Positions 44,094-52,216 of a DNA stretch of 64,000 nt are shown piece after piece (positions within the stretch are counted from its first letter, which is position 1; every line of letters starts with the position of its first letter). Below the pieces are notes generated by a model. That model ran no database searches and had not been told where the DNA came from. It worked only from the letters and a program-made list of their open reading frames with translations. The translations under genes were made by a program, and so were the position numbers. Source of the stretch: Anaeromicropila herbilytica (lineage in GTDB: Bacteria > Bacillota > Clostridia > Lachnospirales > Lachnospiraceae). Where the stretch lies: contig NZ_AP024169.1 in NCBI RefSeq assembly GCF_016591975.1, positions 3,883,001 to 3,947,000 on the forward strand. Direction: 5' to 3'.

Positions 44094-44175
44094 ATATTAA
44101 GCAAGAGCTTTTTAGATAAAATAATTTTTTTCATAAATAAGCCGGTAAGTTAACTTACCGGCACTCCTCATGTTA
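44094..44175 (+). ncRNA. Hairpin repeat, copy C (single hairpin)
   Basis: Shares with the copies at 47711 and 49183 a TATACT box (44082-44087), AAGCAAGAGCTTTTT, TTTTTTTCATAAATAA, a GCCGGTAAGT/ACTTACCGGC hairpin (44141-44162, perfect palindrome) and ACTCCTCA right after it. The upstream region and the second hairpin are not conserved. It lies ahead of the DUF6774 gene and could be its leader or terminator, or a small RNA. Confidence 0.4.
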
Positions 44176-44256
44176 AGGGATCAAATGATTGCCTTTTCTT
44201 TTTTTATGTTCTTTAGACAAGTATATTTCTCATATATTATGTTTGAGGTGATAGTA

Positions 44257-44475
44257 ATGAATTCTTGTGAATATATAGCTTTTATTACAGCTATTGCATG
44301 TACCATATCTAACTGTTGCTCAGAAGAAGAAGTGGAATTACTAGCTGATACCTTTAGTCAACTAGGTGATAGTCTCGCCACAATGCTAACGCATAATCAG
44401 ATCTGTAGCAATCAAAATAAAGAAAGTAATCAGAATAATGAAACCACTCAAAATAATAAAATCAGTCAATATTAA
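44257..44475 (+). CDS. DUF6774 small protein, short form
   Basis: 72 residues. The ATG at 44257 has GAGGTG 6 bases upstream. The hydrophobic helix MNSCEYIAFITAIACTISNCCSEEEVELLADTFSQLGDSLATML aligns along 45 residues with the 23673 protein. Paired cysteines in the helix are conserved between copies. The tail is Asn/Gln-rich. Function unknown; the family appears limited to clostridia as far as I know. It converges on the HAD gene, which ends 3 bases away. Confidence 0.75.
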   Translation: MNSCEYIAFITAIACTISNCCSEEEVELLADTFSQLGDSLATMLTHNQICSNQNKESNQNNETTQNNKISQY

Positions 44476-44477
44476 CA

Positions 44478-45203
44478 CTATAGAATCATTTTCTTAATCT
44501 TATTAACATCTCCATCCATAATAGAATAGTTACTTAATAGTTCATCCTCTATATTAGGTGATAAATTAGAATGTATGTATAGTGATGAAAGTCCAATCGT
44601 ATTGGCACCTTTAATATCTGCTATGTAGTCATTTCCAATCATAATACTATCTTCCTTACATAAATTATATTTCTGCAAGATTGCCTGATACAAAAGTGGT
44701 GATGGCTTCTTACATCCTTGATCTGACGAGAATAAAATTCCATCAAAATAATCATATATGTCTAACATTTTCATCTCTGGTTCTGTGAAGATCTGTTGGG
44801 CGTTGGACAATAAATAGATTTTTTTATCTTTCTTTTGTAACTCATCTAATAAATCAATTACTCCATCGTATAATCCGATATCTTGAATTGAGAGTGCACG
44901 AAAGATAGTACCCGTTTCCTTCGCTAGCTGTAGATTAGCATCTATTGACTTATTTTGAAATAACATTTGAAATACTTTTGTTATCTCTATTTCTGGGTAG
45001 TCCACATTAGTTAACTTTTCTTCTAACAAATCACACAATCTTTTATATTCATTCTTCAACTCCAAAGGTTGATAATTGGCGCCCTGAAATCTATAGAATA
45101 GCGCTAGTTTATCCCATAGATATTTCTTCTTCTCATTCGTATGAATATTGACTAACGTTCCATATAAATCAAAAATGTAATTCTTGTATGTGTGCTTATA
45201 CAT
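44478..45203 (-). CDS. HAD-superfamily hydrolase (YjjG-like)
   Basis: 241 residues. Motif I is DLYGTLV (~12-18, with two catalytic aspartate positions occupied by D and Y, as in several YjjG-like members); motif II YLLSNAQ; motif III lysine in GCKKPSPLLYQA; motif IV IGNDYIADIKGA. The cap is the helical C1 type. Likely a phosphatase of nucleotides or sugar phosphates. The substrate is undetermined. Single gene with its own promoter in the 45204-45381 gap. Confidence 0.85.
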   Translation of the reverse strand: MYKHTYKNYIFDLYGTLVNIHTNEKKKYLWDKLALFYRFQGANYQPLELKNEYKRLCDLLEEKLTNVDYPEIEITKVFQMLFQNKSIDANLQLAKETGTIFRALSIQDIGLYDGVIDLLDELQKKDKKIYLLSNAQQIFTEPEMKMLDIYDYFDGILFSSDQGCKKPSPLLYQAILQKYNLCKEDSIMIGNDYIADIKGANTIGLSSLYIHSNLSPNIEDELLSNYSIMDGDVNKIKKMIL

Positions 45204-45381
45204 ATTTATCTCCCTGGTTTTTTATTAATCATACCATATTTTTCTTATTTAGTGATATAGATTGGGTTAAATTTAATAATAAAGGAACTACCGTGTACCC
45301 AATATTATCATTGGATATATCAATAGTTCCATTTTATAACTATATTTTTTATACTTCATAAGAAATATAGTTATGGCTTTA

Positions 45382-46527
45382 TTAATTAGAATTATTTGGA
45401 TAAAAGCGTTCCAACCACTTCAATTCTTTACGTTCTTCATTAGGCTCATACCATCCCTTGCTAAAAAGTCGATTAATCCTTTGAAAATATTCTTCATACA
45501 TTTCGCCAACACGCTTCAATGAATAGTTTTTTTCAGCCCATTCTCTACAATTTCTTGGGTTGATGTTATCTATATTTTTTACTGCCCAACAAAATTCTTC
45601 AAATACTCTACACCTATAGCCCGTTACCCCATGCAAAACTGTTTCTGGAAAAGCACCCCAATCTGTAGTTATAACAGGGGTTCCACAAAGTTGTGCTTCA
45701 ACATTAACTCCACCAAAAGGTTCAAGATAATAAGTTGGCATCAAAACTGCTTTGGCATTTCCTAATAATTCATTTCTTTCTTCTGGACCAACTGCTGCAT
45801 GATATTTAATATGTTTTTCCGAACTTAAATTAAAGCCCTCTGCGCTATTATCTAATGATCCTTGCCCTACAATATATAGTTCGTTTCCTGTTGCTTTAGC
45901 TACATCAGAAGCCACTTGGATTCCTTTTCTGTTAATTATACGTCCAAAGTAAAGCAAGTAATCCTGTTTATCTTGCTTAAACGTGAAATCATTTGGGTCA
46001 TAGTAATTTGGAATTACTGCATCATACCATTCTCCATCTTCAATCTTAAGTAACCCATAAATATGATGCATCCATGCATACGATTCAAAAACACGATGAT
46101 CAGAAAATACTCCAGAATAACCTATTCCTGGTTCAATAGTAATAAGTTCAACAGCATCAGCAATAGGTTTTTGATAAATACCCATAGGGCATAGTAGAAT
46201 ATCTCGTTCCTGTTTTCGTTCCATAATTTCTTTTATTGCATTACTATTAAAACATCTATGTGCAATATCGTTAGGATCTTGCTTAAAAAATTGTGTCGTT
46301 CTGTCATAATCACCATATGCTTGCCTAAGAATATCTTGAGTTGACACTTGTATGAATTCATCACACGGTACTTCTGACCCTTCAACACCATAAAAATAAA
46401 TCGTATGACCATATTCTTTTATCATTTTGGCTAACTTAATAATTTTTTGTGTATAGGCACATGCCGAGTTATTTGTATTTGTTTCCAAATGAGCCAGCCC
46501 TAATAAGTGGAATCGCAATTTTGACAT
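45382..46527 (-). CDS. GT4-family glycosyltransferase, possible glycosylator of the collagen-like protein
   Basis: 381 residues with the GT-B fold. The donor-binding half contains LLYFGRIINRKGIQVASDVAKA (~200-220), AAVGPEERNELLGNAKAVLMPTYYLEPFGGVNVEAQLCGTPVI with the E-x7-E motif. The N-terminal acceptor half is not a standard GT4 type. It lies just downstream of the collagen-like gene, separated by a terminator. In C. difficile and Bacillus, glycosyltransferases next to BclA genes decorate the collagen region. A like role here is inferred from position. Confidence 0.82.
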   Translation of the reverse strand: MSKLRFHLLGLAHLETNTNNSACAYTQKIIKLAKMIKEYGHTIYFYGVEGSEVPCDEFIQVSTQDILRQAYGDYDRTTQFFKQDPNDIAHRCFNSNAIKEIMERKQERDILLCPMGIYQKPIADAVELITIEPGIGYSGVFSDHRVFESYAWMHHIYGLLKIEDGEWYDAVIPNYYDPNDFTFKQDKQDYLLYFGRIINRKGIQVASDVAKATGNELYIVGQGSLDNSAEGFNLSSEKHIKYHAAVGPEERNELLGNAKAVLMPTYYLEPFGGVNVEAQLCGTPVITTDWGAFPETVLHGVTGYRCRVFEEFCWAVKNIDNINPRNCREWAEKNYSLKRVGEMYEEYFQRINRLFSKGWYEPNEERKELKWLERFYPNNSN

Positions 46528-46568
46528 TCAATAACCTCTCTTATTTATAAATATTTGATATTTTATAA

Positions 46569-46604
46569 AAGGCTTGCAGTGTAATTATACATACAACAAG
46601 CCTT
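46569..46604 (-). terminator. Terminator of the collagen-like gene
   Basis: Stem AAGGCTTG/CAAGCCTT with a long partly paired loop, followed on the minus strand by TTTTATAAAAT. It lies between the collagen-like gene and the glycosyltransferase start, so the latter probably relies on read-through or its own promoter. Confidence 0.65.
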
Positions 46605-46694
46605 CTATATCTTATTTCTTAACTTCTTAGGAATTTGACGAGGATATTAGTTTATACATGATTACATTGGTATTAACCGATTCTTACTATAGCC

Positions 46695-47462
46695 TTATGC
46701 TTCAAATGTGATTCCTGCATTGAAAAATACATTAACATTTCCTTGTGGTTCTTCTTCATCCGTTGTATATACTACTAACAATACACGTGTACCAGCAGTA
46801 ACTGTAACAGATACTGTTGCTCCTACGCCCCCAGTAACGGCATTTTGCGCTGGCGTATCAATTTGAACAAAAGCAGCAGTTGGATTGAAAGTTGCTGAAT
46901 TACCTGCAGCAGTATAAACACGTGCAACAATATCCACAGTCGTCTCATTACCGCTATTACCAATTGCACTAGCTGCCACTCTTGTTATTGTTCCATTTCT
47001 TGGAGCTACAAAAGCAAAAGCTTGAATAACCGTTGTATCTGAGATTGGTGTACCAATTATCGTATTTAAAGCAGTACCATTGGCATTTCCAAATCCAAGA
47101 ACAGCAGCCTGCCTTTGAACTCCTGTTGCTGTAGTACCTAAAATAAAACTCTCACCCGATGCAAATGGAATTACAGCTCCTGCTCCTGCTGGACCTGATG
47201 GGCCTGATGGACCTGCTGGACCTGATGGACCCGATGGACCTGATGGGCCTGCTGGTCCTGATGGACCTGATGGGCCTGATGGACCTGATGGACCAGTTGG
47301 GCCTCCTGATGGACCTGATGGACCAGAAGGACCTGTTGGACCCGTTGGACCTGTTGGACCTGTTGGACCTCTTCTACAATCACAAAAACTTTTAACAGGA
47401 TAACATTTTTTTATACAATCATGATTATGAGATTCATAACCATTACAATCATAATGTGTCAT
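46695..47462 (-). CDS. Collagen-like spore-surface protein (BclA/exosporium type)
   Basis: 255 residues. A Cys/His-rich N-terminus (HYDCNGYESHNHDCIKKCYPVKSFCDCRRG) leads into about 21 Gly-Pro-X triplets, mainly GPT, GPS and GPA, with one break at PSGGPT (~49-53). The C-terminal ~155 residues (AVIPFASGESFILGTT...) form the BclA-like trimeric jelly-roll domain of clostridial exosporium proteins. No signal peptide, as expected for a spore-coat protein made in the mother cell. The triplet DNA is highly repetitive, so its length may vary between strains. Confidence 0.88.
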   Translation of the reverse strand: MTHYDCNGYESHNHDCIKKCYPVKSFCDCRRGPTGPTGPTGPTGPSGPSGPSGGPTGPSGPSGPSGPSGPAGPSGPSGPSGPAGPSGPSGPAGAGAVIPFASGESFILGTTATGVQRQAAVLGFGNANGTALNTIIGTPISDTTVIQAFAFVAPRNGTITRVAASAIGNSGNETTVDIVARVYTAAGNSATFNPTAAFVQIDTPAQNAVTGGVGATVSVTVTAGTRVLLVVYTTDEEEPQGNVNVFFNAGITFEA

Positions 47463-47505
47463 TCTTCAAACATCTCCTATACTAAAATACTTACAATTTT
47501 AATAT

Positions 47506-47523
47506 ATTCTATCTAGATAGAAT
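47506..47523. promoter_or_regulatory. 18-base perfect palindrome upstream of the collagen-like gene
   Basis: ATTCTATCTAGATAGAAT lies 44 bases before the start codon. It may be an operator or a leader hairpin. No sigma-K or sigma-E consensus was convincingly found here. Confidence 0.35.
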
Positions 47524-47710
47524 TGTGAGTACTATTTATATAGAAAGCCATTATTTTTATTTTTCTTGCATAATTGTGTCGTTTAATTTAATAATTTACG
47601 TTTGCTACCCTTAATAGGAATACTATACTGTAAAATTTTTTTATGTAAAGTTCACAATTCTTTCATTTTTTCTACACAGAACAACCACATTTGTACTTTA
47701 TACTATAAAA

Positions 47711-47864
47711 CATAAAGCAAGAGGCTTTTTAAATAGATAAAACTTTTTTCATAAATAACCGGTGAGTGTAATGCTTGCCGGTACTCCTCAAAACTACTAC
47801 TAAAATTTTATATAGATTCCCCTCCCTTTCGCCGGTTAAGTTTGAAACTAACCGGCATTTTTTT
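47711..47864 (+). ncRNA. Candidate small RNA, hairpin-repeat copy A
   Basis: A conserved upstream block with TATACT at 47699-47704 precedes AAAGCAAGAGGCTTTTT, then hairpin 1 (47758-47782, ACCGGTGAG/CTTGCCGGT), a single-stranded ACTCCTCA (47783-47790), ATTCCCCTCCCTTTC (47816-47830) and hairpin 2 (47831-47856) ending in seven T, a good terminator. Copy B conserves all parts. Paired bases change together between copies while the CTCCTC and CCCCTC stretches stay fixed. Both could pair with ribosome-binding sites. No ORF. Confidence 0.5.
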
Positions 47865-47869
47865 GTATC

Positions 47870-48085
47870 CTAATTTTTATTCATACCAAATATTCTTGTA
47901 GCAAATTTATCTTTATATAGGTTTTCAATATTAATAGCTTCTTCTGGTGATATTATTTTGGGCAATACACGAAGTATGGTGAATTGAAAGTGCTTGTAAG
48001 CATCTGGTCTATTTAAAGGGTGTCTTATTAACTTTACTTTTTTAAAATCCAGATTATACTCTTTGATTACTGTGGAAATTTTCAT
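47870..48085 (-). CDS. Small hypothetical protein
   Basis: 71 residues (MKISTVIKEYNLDFKKVKLIRHPLNRPDAYKHFQF...). The start (LDFKKVKLIRH) resembles the opening of longer clostridial proteins with nuclease-like domains, but the remainder here is short, so it may be a truncated relic. GGAAA lies upstream of the ATG. No domain recognised. It converges on candidate RNA A. Confidence 0.5.
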   Translation of the reverse strand: MKISTVIKEYNLDFKKVKLIRHPLNRPDAYKHFQFTILRVLPKIISPEEAINIENLYKDKFATRIFGMNKN

Positions 48086-48194
48086 GTAATTTTCCTTTCT
48101 ACTCTTGATTGTTATGAATCAATAAAATAACCACCAATCATTTTTCATAATTGGTGGTTATTGTTTGTAATTTAACTATTCATTACTTCATTAA

Positions 48195-48368
48195 CTAATT
48201 TTCTTCTATATCTTTTTTAATTTCTTCCTCTTCTTTTTTATCGTAATAATTATAATTATTTCCACTGTTATTTCCAATTCCTTGCTTCATTGGAGCAATA
48301 AAAAATCCACAAACCATGCCAGCGAAGAAGCTAGCTACTGCTAATATTATTCCTGTATTCTTATTCAT
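48195..48368 (-). CDS. Small membrane protein (YtxH-like)
   Basis: 57 residues (MNKNTGIILAVASFFAGMVCG...). GGAGGGG lies 6 bases before the ATG, an excellent ribosome-binding site. One membrane segment (~7-25) is followed by an Asn-rich loop and a charged helical tail (DKKEEEEIKKDIEEN). Similar in layout to YtxH-type stress proteins. Function unknown. Confidence 0.7.
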   Translation of the reverse strand: MNKNTGIILAVASFFAGMVCGFFIAPMKQGIGNNSGNNYNYYDKKEEEEIKKDIEEN

Positions 48369-48613
48369 GCGTTCCCCTCCTATTATAGGTCTTATTTTAC
48401 TATCAAATTTATCTTATTCTTATGTTATTACTTTAATTCTATCAATATACTATTACATTTTTAACCACATATCAATATCTAAGTATGGTATGTATAATTT
48501 AAAAAATATTATATATATTAAAATTGGTAATTAGTTGGACTATTTATGCATAAATTGTATCATCTTTCCATTTGTTTATAATAACTATATAAAAAAAGTT
48601 GGAGGTAATTAAA

Positions 48614-49087
48614 ATGGACAATTTCAAACGAATACTCGCAAAAATTATGATCGTATTATGTTTATCATCTATGGTCACCCCATATGCTTTTCCTATTTCT
48701 AACTCAGAGTCTGTAGTTAGAGTGCAAGCAGCTACATACAGTAAATCAACCGTATATAGAGTGCAAGAAAAATTAAATTATCATGGTTATAGTTGTGGAG
48801 AACCTGATGGGAAAATAGGCAATCATACAAAAACTGCAATAAGAGAATATCAAAAAGACAAAGGACTTAAGGTCACTGGTACAATAAATAAATCGTTATT
48901 AAAATCACTACATATAAAGGCAACAAGTACAACTGTTTCCAATAAAAAAGAACGTATCGTATATGTAACTGAATCAGGAAAAAAATATCACAGAGATGGC
49001 TGTCGTTACCTATGGCACTCTAGAATTCCTATGAAATTATCAGAAGCTAAGAAATACTATGAACCATGTTCAGTATGTAATCCATAA
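48614..49087 (+). CDS. Secreted peptidoglycan-binding protein with C-terminal Cys-rich domain
   Basis: 157 residues from the ATG at 48614 (GGAGG 8 bases upstream; a TTG at 48599 would begin at that site). A signal peptide (~1-33, MVTPYAFPISN...VQAA) precedes a PG_binding_1 domain (RVQEKLNYHGYSCGEPDGKIGNHTKTAIREYQKDKGLKVTG, ~45-86). The last 45 residues (VYVTESGKKYHRDGCRYLWHS...EPCSVCNP) form a small domain with Cys/His pairs often attached to secreted nucleases and binding proteins of Firmicutes. No catalytic domain is present. It is likely a wall-bound accessory protein. Confidence 0.8.
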   Translation: MDNFKRILAKIMIVLCLSSMVTPYAFPISNSESVVRVQAATYSKSTVYRVQEKLNYHGYSCGEPDGKIGNHTKTAIREYQKDKGLKVTGTINKSLLKSLHIKATSTTVSNKKERIVYVTESGKKYHRDGCRYLWHSRIPMKLSEAKKYYEPCSVCNP

Positions 49088-49182
49088 TCTAAATATTATG
49101 CGTTCAAAGTATTTTATTCAATGTTCACATTTCTTTCAATCTTTCTACACAAAGCAACCACATTTGTCCTTTATACTATAAA

Positions 49183-49330
49183 ACATAAAGCAAGAAGCTT
49201 TTTATAAAATTTTTTTCATAAATAACTGGTGAGTTTAGTACTTACCAGTACTCCTCAAACTAATTACTAAAATTTGAATAGATTCCCCTCACTTTCGCCG
49301 GTTGAGTATCATTACTCACCGGCATTCTCC
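49183..49330 (+). ncRNA. Candidate small RNA, hairpin-repeat copy B
   Basis: Homologous to copy A over about 200 bases including the upstream block (TATACT at 49171-49176). Hairpin 1 is 49224-49248 (ACTGGTGAGT/ACTTACCAGT), then ACTCCTCA (49249-49256), ATTCCCCTCACTTTC and hairpin 2 (49296-49322, GCCGGT/ACCGGC core). Relative to copy A the C-G pair in hairpin 1 became T-A on both arms. The terminal T-run of copy A is replaced by ATTCTCC, so termination may be weaker. Confidence 0.5.
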
Positions 49331-49370
49331 ATTCGTTTCTTCTCCTATAAAATATTACACTAACAATCAA

Positions 49371-50018
49371 TTACTTCTTTCTAGATTTCGCCCAAAAAGG
49401 ATCGCAATAAATTAAAATTTCTGTTATCTCATCTTTTTCGTTATCAACAGTAATATCTATATATTGCAGTATGTCTTTTGTTCGTAAATTAAATGTGTAG
49501 TATATTTCATTGTAGTGTTTTTCTTCATCGTACTTCATTCTATTAATTACATTCTCAAATTTTTCACGCTTCATTCCTAATTGTATACCATAAGGTAATT
49601 GTATTATAGGAACATTCGACTCTTTCATAATATCGATAGTTGTAATATAACATTCATTAATAGATCTAACTTTTTCGCTATAGTTTTTAGCACTAAGAGT
49701 AATAGCATATATGTTCTTTGTAAAAGTAACATTCCACAAGTCGTTAGGATCAACCGAAATATCTATATATTTTTCTTCTATTTTCCATCCATTTTCAATT
49801 AATTCTGAAACACAAATTGGCATCTGATACATGTCATTATCCAATTCAATAATGAATGAGGAAAAATCGTTACTTAACTCGGTTGGTTTATTTTTAACAT
49901 AAACATTCTTATTATTGATAGAGCTTTTATTATCGTGTCTAAAATATGAGTACATAAACAAAATAACAATCATCAAAAATATAAATAATATTATTGATAC
50001 CACTACTTTTTTCTTCAT
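49371..50018 (-). CDS. Membrane-anchored hypothetical protein
   Basis: 215 residues from the ATG at 50018, with AAGGAG 7 bases upstream. One N-terminal hydrophobic segment (VVVSIILFIFLMIVILFMYSYF, ~4-25) anchors an extracellular part of alpha/beta character (SFIIELDNDMYQMPICVSELIENGWKIEEKY...). No domain recognised; similar single-pass small proteins are common in Lachnospiraceae. Longer in-frame reading to 50054 is unlikely. Confidence 0.65.
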   Translation of the reverse strand: MKKKVVVSIILFIFLMIVILFMYSYFRHDNKSSINNKNVYVKNKPTELSNDFSSFIIELDNDMYQMPICVSELIENGWKIEEKYIDISVDPNDLWNVTFTKNIYAITLSAKNYSEKVRSINECYITTIDIMKESNVPIIQLPYGIQLGMKREKFENVINRMKYDEEKHYNEIYYTFNLRTKDILQYIDITVDNEKDEITEILIYCDPFWAKSRKK

Positions 50019-50259
50019 CAGGGAACTCCTTTTACCTTCTGTAAATATATCCATATTTTAACATAGTATAATTTCATACGTCAATAAAGTATAAATATCT
50101 TAGTTCAATGAAGAACTAAAGAAATCCCATTATAAAATACGCCCTGCACCATCAATAAATAGTAGTGTAGAGCGTAAAAATCTTTCATTTATAAAATTTC
50201 TATATCCTACATTACAACCGCATCTTTGAGGATGATAACTTTTCCTATCAAATTAGAGT

Positions 50260-50940
50260 TTATTTCTGTATAAACAATGTTCCATCCTCCTGTAATTCCG
50301 CATAAAATACCTCTTTGACACTTTTAATATCATTATGCTTTAGCTGTTCCATCACCCACTCTTCATTCAAATCATATTCTTTTAAATTATTTCTCATTAT
50401 TTTACCATCCGATATAATTTCAGATGGTAAATACCCAAATGATGGAGCCTGGATATTTAAATCCTTCTTATTAGGTTGTTCCTGCTCTGGTTTCTTCAAT
50501 ACACTTAATTTACCGTCTGGTTCTAATATTGCATAATCTATATTTTTAATTGAAAATATTCCTTCTTCTCTTAACAGCATAGATAAATCATCTAAGTTAA
50601 TTCGTGTTGATTTTAATGCCTTTTTTATTATATTACCCTTTTTTATAATAATCGTTGGTTGGCCATCAATAATTCTTCTGATTTTTCCTGACTTAAGGTT
50701 TATATATCCTGTAAGTTCAGTTAATACACACCACCATACAATACCAACAAAGTCATCCATATACAGTTTATGCGATTCGCTTATCATATTAGCTGCAATG
50801 GAGCCTATAGTAATTCCAGTTATATAATTAAAAAATGTCAATTGACTTAGTTGCTTCCTACCTAATATTCTTGCTAGCATTAATAGCACAATAAATATGA
50901 TACTAGTTCTATAAAGTAAATAGATAATATCCACTGTCAT
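50260..50940 (-). CDS. DUF421 membrane protein (YetF-like)
   Basis: 226 residues. Three membrane segments occupy the first ~90 residues (IIYLLYRTSIIFIVLLMLARILGRKQLSQLTFFNYITGITIGSIAANM, the standard YetF start), followed by two cytoplasmic alpha/beta lobes with IIIKKGNIIKKALKSTRINLDDLSMLLREEGIFSIKNIDYAILEPDGKLSVL. In Bacillus, relatives (YetF, 2Duf) affect spore membranes and germination. A spore role would fit the neighbouring exosporium gene but is inferred. Confidence 0.88.
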   Translation of the reverse strand: MTVDIIYLLYRTSIIFIVLLMLARILGRKQLSQLTFFNYITGITIGSIAANMISESHKLYMDDFVGIVWWCVLTELTGYINLKSGKIRRIIDGQPTIIIKKGNIIKKALKSTRINLDDLSMLLREEGIFSIKNIDYAILEPDGKLSVLKKPEQEQPNKKDLNIQAPSFGYLPSEIISDGKIMRNNLKEYDLNEEWVMEQLKHNDIKSVKEVFYAELQEDGTLFIQK

Positions 50941-51109
50941 AAAATCCCCTTAATTATGTTAAATGCTATTATTATTGCTAAATTCAGTCTTTTTATACTA
51001 ATTCTTGTTTTTCATTAACATCGCTAAATTACACACATACTTGTAGAAACAGCAAATATCCTTGCAATCATTTTTCTTTATCAATGCCCATAATGTAATA
51101 ATAAAAAAA

Positions 51110-51136
51110 CTACCAACTTAATTTAATAGTTGGTAG
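51110..51136 (-). terminator. Terminator of the DUF4062 gene
   Basis: Stem CTACCAACT/AGTTGGTAG followed by seven T on the minus strand, 6 bases after the stop codon. The hairpin at 61427-61457 in the prophage is strikingly similar. Confidence 0.8.
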
Positions 51137-51141
51137 TAAGT

Positions 51142-52176
51142 CTATTTCTTATTCTTTATTGCAACTAATTGAGTCATTACATAATCACCATATGGAGTCA
51201 ATTTCCAATAATTAAATGTATCTTTAACACTTCGATTTTTAAGACTTTTTTGAATTAATCCAAGCGCTTTTAATTGTACTTTTATAACTTGAAAATTTTC
51301 TGGCTTAATATATGAATTAGAAATTTTTTTTATCTTTTCCTGTTGCTTAATTAATACTATAGCATCATAATATTTATCTTTCAAATAATTCTTTAACACT
51401 TTTGATAGAGTACTTTCATCACATTCATCAATAAGATAAGGGGCAATAATTCTAAATATTTCATTCCAAGTAAACATATAAGCGTCTTCTCCTATATATT
51501 CTTTATCTTGAGTATTAATATAATGATATACATAACTAATATCTATTTCATCTTCTCCTTGAGATAATTTATCAGTGCCAACAGGCGCTGTTGTATTGAG
51601 TGATTGTAATTTTTCTTTTAATTCTGAATTTTCTTTTTGTAAAAGTAAGATTTCCTTCATTGAATTTTCATCTACAATTTCATCTGCTCTTACCCAACCA
51701 GTAGCAGGATAATCTTTTGTTAATCTAATCATACTTCTTGAAACGACACTCCCTAAGTCATCTGGATTAGTCCAGAATTTGTTCATTTTCTTCTGGGCAA
51801 GTTCACGAAATAATTTTAATTTTTCTTTACCATCTAATGACTGTTCAGATTTTGAAGATTGAATAGCTCCCGGATTTTTATGTAAAAATGATATTATAGG
51901 TTTATTTTTTTCAACCGCATATCGATATTCCATTTCTGTATATCCCATACCTTCATCGTTAGTTGACCCATACCTTCCTGCCAAAATCAATAAATAATAG
52001 TCACTATCATCTATCACTCTTTTAATCAAGGTCCATTGATCATCATTTGATGCAGGAAACAATTCCATACCAGCTGGAATACAATCTAATTCAAGTAAAG
52101 CTTGCATCACTTCTTTACGTTCTTCTTGTAAATCTTCAAATGTAGAACTGATAAAAACTTGATACCTTTTATCCAT
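51142..52176 (-). CDS. DUF4062-domain protein (TIR/SLOG-like), possible defence sensor
   Basis: 344 residues. The N-terminal DUF4062 domain (YQVFISSTFEDLQEERKEVMQALLELDCIPAGMELFPASNDDQWTLIKRVIDDSDYYLLILAGRYGS...YTEMEYRYAV, ~1-90) has the alpha/beta fold related to TIR-like domains. A coiled coil (~180-205) and a C-terminal helical region ending in a winged-helix-like segment (YWKLTPYGDYVMTQLV) follow. DUF4062 occurs at the N-terminus of NTPase and signalling proteins, some in defence loci. Its gene lies 40 bases after a membrane-protein gene, so they form a pair. The role is not established. Confidence 0.8.
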   Translation of the reverse strand: MDKRYQVFISSTFEDLQEERKEVMQALLELDCIPAGMELFPASNDDQWTLIKRVIDDSDYYLLILAGRYGSTNDEGMGYTEMEYRYAVEKNKPIISFLHKNPGAIQSSKSEQSLDGKEKLKLFRELAQKKMNKFWTNPDDLGSVVSRSMIRLTKDYPATGWVRADEIVDENSMKEILLLQKENSELKEKLQSLNTTAPVGTDKLSQGEDEIDISYVYHYINTQDKEYIGEDAYMFTWNEIFRIIAPYLIDECDESTLSKVLKNYLKDKYYDAIVLIKQQEKIKKISNSYIKPENFQVIKVQLKALGLIQKSLKNRSVKDTFNYWKLTPYGDYVMTQLVAIKNKK

Positions 52177-52216
52177 TTAACACCTCCATACAGCATGTAT
52201 TTAGATTAATTAATAT

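Noticed and set aside
47159..47395. Leu/Asp/Met-rich plus-strand ORF and a Gln/Val/His-rich minus-strand ORF over the collagen repeat
   Set aside because: They are other-frame readings of the Gly-Pro-X repeats.
47711..49330. The repeated hairpins as a CRISPR array
   Set aside because: Copies are far apart, structured and without regular spacers; no cas genes are present.
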